From Spirochaetales bacterium (GTDB lineage Bacteria; Spirochaetota; Spirochaetia; ARS1246), in NCBI GenBank assembly GCA_016930115.1, contig JAFGHN010000007.1, positions 1 through 17,332 on the forward strand: a DNA stretch of 17,332 nt, given 5' to 3'. The notes under the pieces are model-generated. The model worked only from the letters and a program-made list of their open reading frames with translations. It was not told where the DNA came from and did no database searches. How positions within the stretch are numbered: the stretch's first letter is position 1; the number at the start of each line of letters is the position of its first letter. A program made the position numbers and the translations under genes. This document shows positions 14,407-17,332 of the stretch, piece after piece.

Positions 14407-14751
14407 CTATTCCTCCACGTGCTCGAGTCCGAGGTTGAGAATCGCGCCTATGTGGTTGTCGTTCAAGGTGTAGAACACCATTTTCCCCTCTCTTCTATAC
14501 CTGGCCAGCCGCGCCTGGCGCAGCAGCTTCAACTGGTGGCTGATGGCCGCCTGTTGCATGTTCAACACCGCACAGATGTCCTGCACGCAAAGCTCTCTGT
14601 CGCGCAGGAGAAAGAGAATCCGTATCCGTGTGGGATCACCGAACACTTTGAGGAAATCCGAGAGATCCTGAAGCACTTCCTCGATGGGGAGTCTATCCGC
14701 GAGGATCTTTACCTCGTTTTCGGTTAGATTGCAGGCGTCAACATCGGCCAT
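14407..14751 (-). CDS. ArsR/SmtB-family metalloregulator with alpha-5 zinc-site pattern
   Basis: This is a 114-residue winged helix-turn-helix repressor. 'LKVFGDPTRIRILFLL' (34-49), 'ELCVQDICAVLNMQQAAISHQLKLL' (53-77) and the wing 'YRREGKMVFYTL' (85-96) are family hallmarks. The C-terminus carries Asp 98, His 100, His 111 and Glu 114 in the exact D-x-H-x10-H-x-x-E arrangement of the alpha-5 zinc/cobalt site of SmtB and CzrA. Cys 55 and Cys 60 lie in the alpha-3 region and Cys 7 in the N-terminal arm. The CxC of CadC-type sensors is absent, so an alpha-3N cadmium/lead site is not clearly present. GGGAG sits 7 bases before the ATG (14749-14751). It presumably represses itself and the HMA gene through the dyad at 14767-14798. 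Confidence 0.92.
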   Translation of the reverse strand: MADVDACNLTENEVKILADRLPIEEVLQDLSDFLKVFGDPTRIRILFLLRDRELCVQDICAVLNMQQAAISHQLKLLRQARLARYRREGKMVFYTLNDNHIGAILNLGLEHVEE

Positions 14752-14766
14752 GCCACGTCTCCCGCT

Positions 14767-14798
14767 ATATATAAACGATTGCGCATGTGTTTATATAT
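14767..14798. promoter_or_regulatory. dyad operator of the ArsR/SmtB-type repressor
   Basis: A perfect 10-base inverted repeat, ATATATAAAC (14767-14776) and GTTTATATAT (14789-14798), has a 12-base spacer whose centre TGCGCA (14780-14785) is palindromic about the same axis. It starts 15 bases before the ArsR ATG and overlaps the candidate -10. Location and AT-rich symmetry fit an SmtB-type operator. Confidence 0.75.
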
Positions 14799-14823
14799 TA
14801 GTCATTTTGTTGCGTCACATCAA
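14795..14823 (-). promoter_or_regulatory. candidate promoter of the ArsR-HMA operon
   Basis: Read leftward: -35 TTGATG (14823-14818), a 17-base spacer and -10 TAATAT (14800-14795). Each is a four-of-six match. The -10 overlaps the right arm of the dyad, so a bound repressor would exclude RNA polymerase. The AT-rich surroundings allow alternative -10 choices. Confidence 0.5.
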
Positions 14824-14871
14824 GTATTTCGAGCACGCGGAAAATGATGTATTCTTCTGAGAGATCGCGGC

Positions 14872-14877
14872 TATAAT
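14872..14877 (+). promoter_or_regulatory. candidate -10 element of the GNAT/PhzF operon
   Basis: A perfect TATAAT lies 56 bases before the chosen GTG start. No convincing -35 occurs 16-18 bases upstream, and there is no TG extension. If used, transcription would start near 14884, inside the longer alternative reading of the GNAT gene, which favours the GTG start at 14933. Confidence 0.4.
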
Positions 14878-14932
14878 GACCGTTCAGACAGTATTGCACG
14901 CGTCGGAAAAGAGGCGTGTCCAGGAGGGCAAA

Positions 14933-15721
14933 GTGAGAATAGAGGATCTTCAGCCCGGACAGGAAAATTCATACTGCATGTGTCTCGAAGAATGGTCTCG
15001 CGAGATGAAGGACGCCGGGGATAAGAAGCGATATTGGTACGAAGAAGCCAAACCGAAGGGATTGCGGGTGAAGCTTGCCGTCGATGAAAACGGGGCGGCC
15101 GCAGGAATGATACATTATATGCCGATCGAGCAGACTCATGTGAAAGGGAGGGATCTGTACTTCATCTACTGCATCTGGGTCCACGGCTACAAGGAAGGGC
15201 AGGGCAACTACCAGAAACAAGGCATCGGGACGGCGCTGCTCGAGGCCGCCGAGCAGGATGCGCGGGAGCTTGGCGCAAAGGGCATTGCCGCCTGGGGCGT
15301 GGCACTCCCTTTTTTCATGCGGGCGAGCTGGTTCAGGAAAAAAGGATACACTCGCTGCGACCGCGACGGAATTGGCGTGCTGCTTTGGAAATCGTTTTCA
15401 GAAGATGCGGTTGCGCCCGAATGGAACAGGCAAAAGAAGAAACCCCGGGGTGAGCCGGGACAGGTGACGGTGCACTCCTTTGTAAACGGCTGGTGTCCGG
15501 GGCAGAATCTGGTGCACGAACGGGCAAAGAGGGCCGCCGCAGAAATTGGCCCGCCGGTCGTTTTCAAGGAATATGAGACCGGCAAGCCGGAAATCTTTAA
15601 CGAGTGGCATATCGTCGATGCACTCTACGTTAACGGCCGGCAAGTGCGAACCGGTCCGCCGCCGTCGTATGACAAGATTAGAAGGACGATACAGAAGGCG
15701 GTGAAAAGATTACGTTTATGA
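14933..15721 (+). CDS. GNAT N-acetyltransferase with YoaP-like C-terminal domain
   Basis: This is a 262-residue protein. The GNAT domain covers about 1-155. Acetyl-CoA motif A reads QKQGIGTALLEAA (94-106) with the Q-x-x-G-x-G pyrophosphate loop (Gln 94, Gly 97, Gly 99). 'YFIYCIWVHGYKEGQGNYQ' leads into it and 'WFRKKGYTRCDRDG' follows. Residues 177-262 form a second domain with a thioredoxin-like look: a strand, then 'NGWCPGQNLVHERAK' with one Cys (188) where CxxC would be, then 'DALYVNGRQVRTGPPPSYDKI'. This arrangement fits the YoaP-type GNAT proteins known from Bacillus. GTG 14933 is chosen because AGGAGG lies at 14922-14927. ATG 14876 in the same frame has no ribosome site and overlaps a TATAAT. 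The gene shares an ATGA overlap with the PhzF gene. The acceptor substrate is unknown. Confidence 0.85.
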   Translation: MRIEDLQPGQENSYCMCLEEWSREMKDAGDKKRYWYEEAKPKGLRVKLAVDENGAAAGMIHYMPIEQTHVKGRDLYFIYCIWVHGYKEGQGNYQKQGIGTALLEAAEQDARELGAKGIAAWGVALPFFMRASWFRKKGYTRCDRDGIGVLLWKSFSEDAVAPEWNRQKKKPRGEPGQVTVHSFVNGWCPGQNLVHERAKRAAAEIGPPVVFKEYETGKPEIFNEWHIVDALYVNGRQVRTGPPPSYDKIRRTIQKAVKRLRL

Positions 15722-16521
15722 AGCTCTACCAAGTCGATTCTTTTACCACAACTCCCTTCGCAGGAAATCCGGCGGGCGTCTGTATCGTCGAAAAAGAGGT
15801 ATCCGATGAATGGATGCAGCGGCTGGCGGCCGAGATGAACCTTTCGGAAACGGCGTTTGTCCAAAGGCAGCAAAACGAACAGACGTACAGCCTGCGGTGG
15901 TTTACCCCGCTTACCGAGGTTGATCTGTGCGGCCACGCCACTCTCGCATCGGCACATATCCTCTACACGGAAGGAATGCACGATCCGTCAGACACGATCA
16001 GTTTTACAACAAAAAGCGGCGTGCTGACCGCCGCTTCGAGAGGTCATCGGATAGAATTGGATTTCCCGCTCAGGAACGTGGAGAAAGTTGGGGAGTATCA
16101 CGAATTGTCCGCGGCTCTCGGCGCGAGTCCGGTCGGCGTCTATCGGCACGTCAGTGACGAAGAGACTCTCTATCTCTTCGAGCTTTCGACTCCGGATGAG
16201 GTGAAAAGACTCAAACCGAATTTCGGCGTGATGGCCGGGACAAACGCCCAGGCCGTCATCGTTACGAGCAACGGCGGGGCCACCGGATACGACTTTGTAT
16301 CGAGGTTTTTCGCTCCCGCTATCGGCATCAACGAGGACCCGGTGACCGGGTACGCCCACTGCTACCTGGCGCCTTTCTGGGCGGCGCGTTACGGGAAGAT
16401 GAAACTCACCGGATACCAGGCTTCTCCAAGAGGCGGAGTGGTTTTCTGCTCGACCAAGGGTGACAGGGTAATTCTTGGCGGTAATGCGGTAACGGTGTTC
16501 CGTGCCGAATTGTTGGCGTGA
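15718..16521 (+). CDS. PhzF-family isomerase/epimerase-like protein
   Basis: This is a 267-residue protein of the diaminopimelate-epimerase fold. The opening 'YQVDSFTTTPFAGNPAGV' and 'EMNLSETAFV' (39-48) are diagnostic. Glu 44 corresponds to the catalytic acid of PhzF, His 73 sits in DLCGHATL (69-76), and Asp 207 lies in NEDPVTGYAHC (205-215). The closing Gly-rich loop 'QASPRGG' (234-240) is also present. PhzF itself isomerises a phenazine precursor, but most family members, like this one without other phz genes, have unknown substrates. The ATG at 15718 lies within the GNAT gene end (4-base overlap), so the two are co-translated and may act on one metabolite. There is no visible ribosome site of its own, in keeping with coupled translation. 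Confidence 0.92.
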   Translation: MKLYQVDSFTTTPFAGNPAGVCIVEKEVSDEWMQRLAAEMNLSETAFVQRQQNEQTYSLRWFTPLTEVDLCGHATLASAHILYTEGMHDPSDTISFTTKSGVLTAASRGHRIELDFPLRNVEKVGEYHELSAALGASPVGVYRHVSDEETLYLFELSTPDEVKRLKPNFGVMAGTNAQAVIVTSNGGATGYDFVSRFFAPAIGINEDPVTGYAHCYLAPFWAARYGKMKLTGYQASPRGGVVFCSTKGDRVILGGNAVTVFRAELLA

Positions 16522-16544
16522 GAGTCACAGAAAGGGAATGCGAA

Positions 16545-16561
16545 GGCCGGATTCTCCGGCC
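16545..16561 (+). other. short GC hairpin in the leader of the tocopherol-cyclase-like gene
   Basis: GGCCGG (16545-16550) and CCGGCC (16556-16561) form a perfect 6-base stem with a 5-base loop, ending 3 bases before the GGAGG ribosome site. No U-tract follows, so it is not a standard terminator. It could weakly influence translation of the gene below, or insulate it from the PhzF transcript. Confidence 0.4.
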
Positions 16562-16579
16562 GGTGGAGGCAGAACGGTG

Positions 16580-17332
16580 ATGTTTTACGGTGTGCGAAAA
16601 ATCTGGAACACCGCTCTTTTTCAAGGCATGAACCAGAAGAAACGCTACTTCGAAGGGTGGTACTTCAAACATGTGTCTCCTCAAGGAAGGGTGTACGCGG
16701 TCATCCCCGGTGTAGCTCTGAGCGCCAATGGGAAGAATAAACTAGCCTTCATTCAGACTATCGACGGAAATACCGTGGAGACCCATTACATCACCTTCCC
16801 GTTTCAGGACTTCTCATACAGAAAGGACCGGTTTGCGGTTGTGATTGGGGACAATCGCTTCTCTGCGGAAGGTATCGAAGTTGATGTACATGACGGTGAT
16901 TTCAAGTTCAAGGCGGAATGTTCCTACGAGGGCGTTCGCGGTCTGCCGTTTTCGCTTGTCAATCCAAACGCCATGGGCTGGTATTCTTTCGTACCGTTCA
17001 TGGAGTGCTATCACGGCCTGGTGAGCATGGATCACGTTGTGAGCGGATATATTGAGATAAACGATGAGCGCATCGGATTCGAACGCGGACGGGGATACAT
17101 AGAAAAGGACTGGGGAAGATCTTTCCCGAGCTCCTGGGTCTGGATGCAGACAAACTCGTTTCGTAACAGCGGCGATTCGTTCATGCTTTCAATCGCGAGG
17201 ATCCCCTGGTTAGGGAGTCATTTCGTGGGTTTCCTCGGGTTTGTAGCCGTATCAGGCACAGTGCGCAAGTTCGCGACGTACACCGGAGCCCGGATCACCG
17301 GGTTGGACATCACTGAGGATTCGGTCCACGCA
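16580..17332 (+). CDS. tocopherol cyclase family protein, N-terminal 251 residues (3' end outside window)
   Basis: The frame is open from ATG 16580 to the last base without a stop, so the gene is truncated by the window edge. GGAGG (16565-16569) precedes it. GTG 16577 in the same frame is an equally possible start and adds one residue. The protein opens with 'KRYFEGWYFKHV' (21-32), the FEGWYFK box of the tocopherol-cyclase-like family. Later come 'GYIEKDWGRSFPSSWVWMQ' and 'FVGFLGF', which match the same family, and no signal peptide is seen. The plant enzyme closes the chromanol ring of vitamin E, and the many bacterial relatives have no proven reaction. It lies 58 bases after the PhzF gene on the same strand, probably in the same operon. 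Confidence 0.85.
   Translation, partial: MFYGVRKIWNTALFQGMNQKKRYFEGWYFKHVSPQGRVYAVIPGVALSANGKNKLAFIQTIDGNTVETHYITFPFQDFSYRKDRFAVVIGDNRFSAEGIEVDVHDGDFKFKAECSYEGVRGLPFSLVNPNAMGWYSFVPFMECYHGLVSMDHVVSGYIEINDERIGFERGRGYIEKDWGRSFPSSWVWMQTNSFRNSGDSFMLSIARIPWLGSHFVGFLGFVAVSGTVRKFATYTGARITGLDITEDSVHA

Overview
The window is 17.3 kb of ordinary bacterial chromosome, moderately GC-rich and densely coded, with no rRNA, tRNA, IS element or CRISPR array that I can see. A TRAP transporter, a substrate-binding lipoprotein and a secreted protein that looks like an outer-membrane barrel point to a Gram-negative-type envelope. The YtrA-type GntR operon with paired ABC-2 exporters is a layout I associate with Firmicutes, but it also occurs in spirochaetes and other deep lineages. 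I would guess Spirochaetota or a deltaproteobacterium-like lineage with low confidence. The sequence alone does not fix the phylum, and no intergenic stretch longer than about 180 bases occurs.

Layout. (1) Positions 1-231 hold the 3' end of a DMT/EamA permease. (2) Positions 285-6763 form one long rightward operon behind a clear sigma70 promoter and a dyad operator. It encodes a YtrA-type GntR repressor, a slipin/SPFH membrane protein with extra membrane segments, an ABC ATPase plus permease, a second ABC ATPase plus two permeases, and a 68-residue two-helix membrane protein. (3) Positions 6828-10137 form a leftward operon encoding TRAP-transporter DctP, DctQ and DctM and then a UspA protein, so the stress protein may modulate the transporter. 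(4) Position 10261-11610 (leftward) is an FAD/NAD(P)H disulfide-reductase-type flavoenzyme. Its strong promoter is covered by a Fur-box-like sequence. (5) Divergent from it, 11739-13070 encodes a ZIP-family metal transporter whose central loop carries an inserted cyclic-nucleotide-binding domain. This is the most unusual protein in the window. (6) Position 13144-14142 is a secreted, probably beta-barrel protein of unknown function. (7) Leftward 14751-14172 is a metal-sensing pair: an ArsR/SmtB repressor with an intact alpha-5 zinc-site pattern, and a GMSCDHC metallochaperone, behind a dyad operator. (8) Rightward 14933-17332 carries a GNAT acetyltransferase with a YoaP-like tail, a PhzF-family isomerase coupled to it by a 4-base overlap, and the start of a tocopherol-cyclase-family protein that runs off the window.

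Common thread. The middle of the window (flavoenzyme, ZIP-CNBD, ArsR, HMA protein) looks like a metal and redox neighbourhood with three separate control inputs: a Fur-like regulator, a cyclic nucleotide and a zinc-type ArsR sensor. Function statements are family-level inferences from motifs read by eye. No database search was run.
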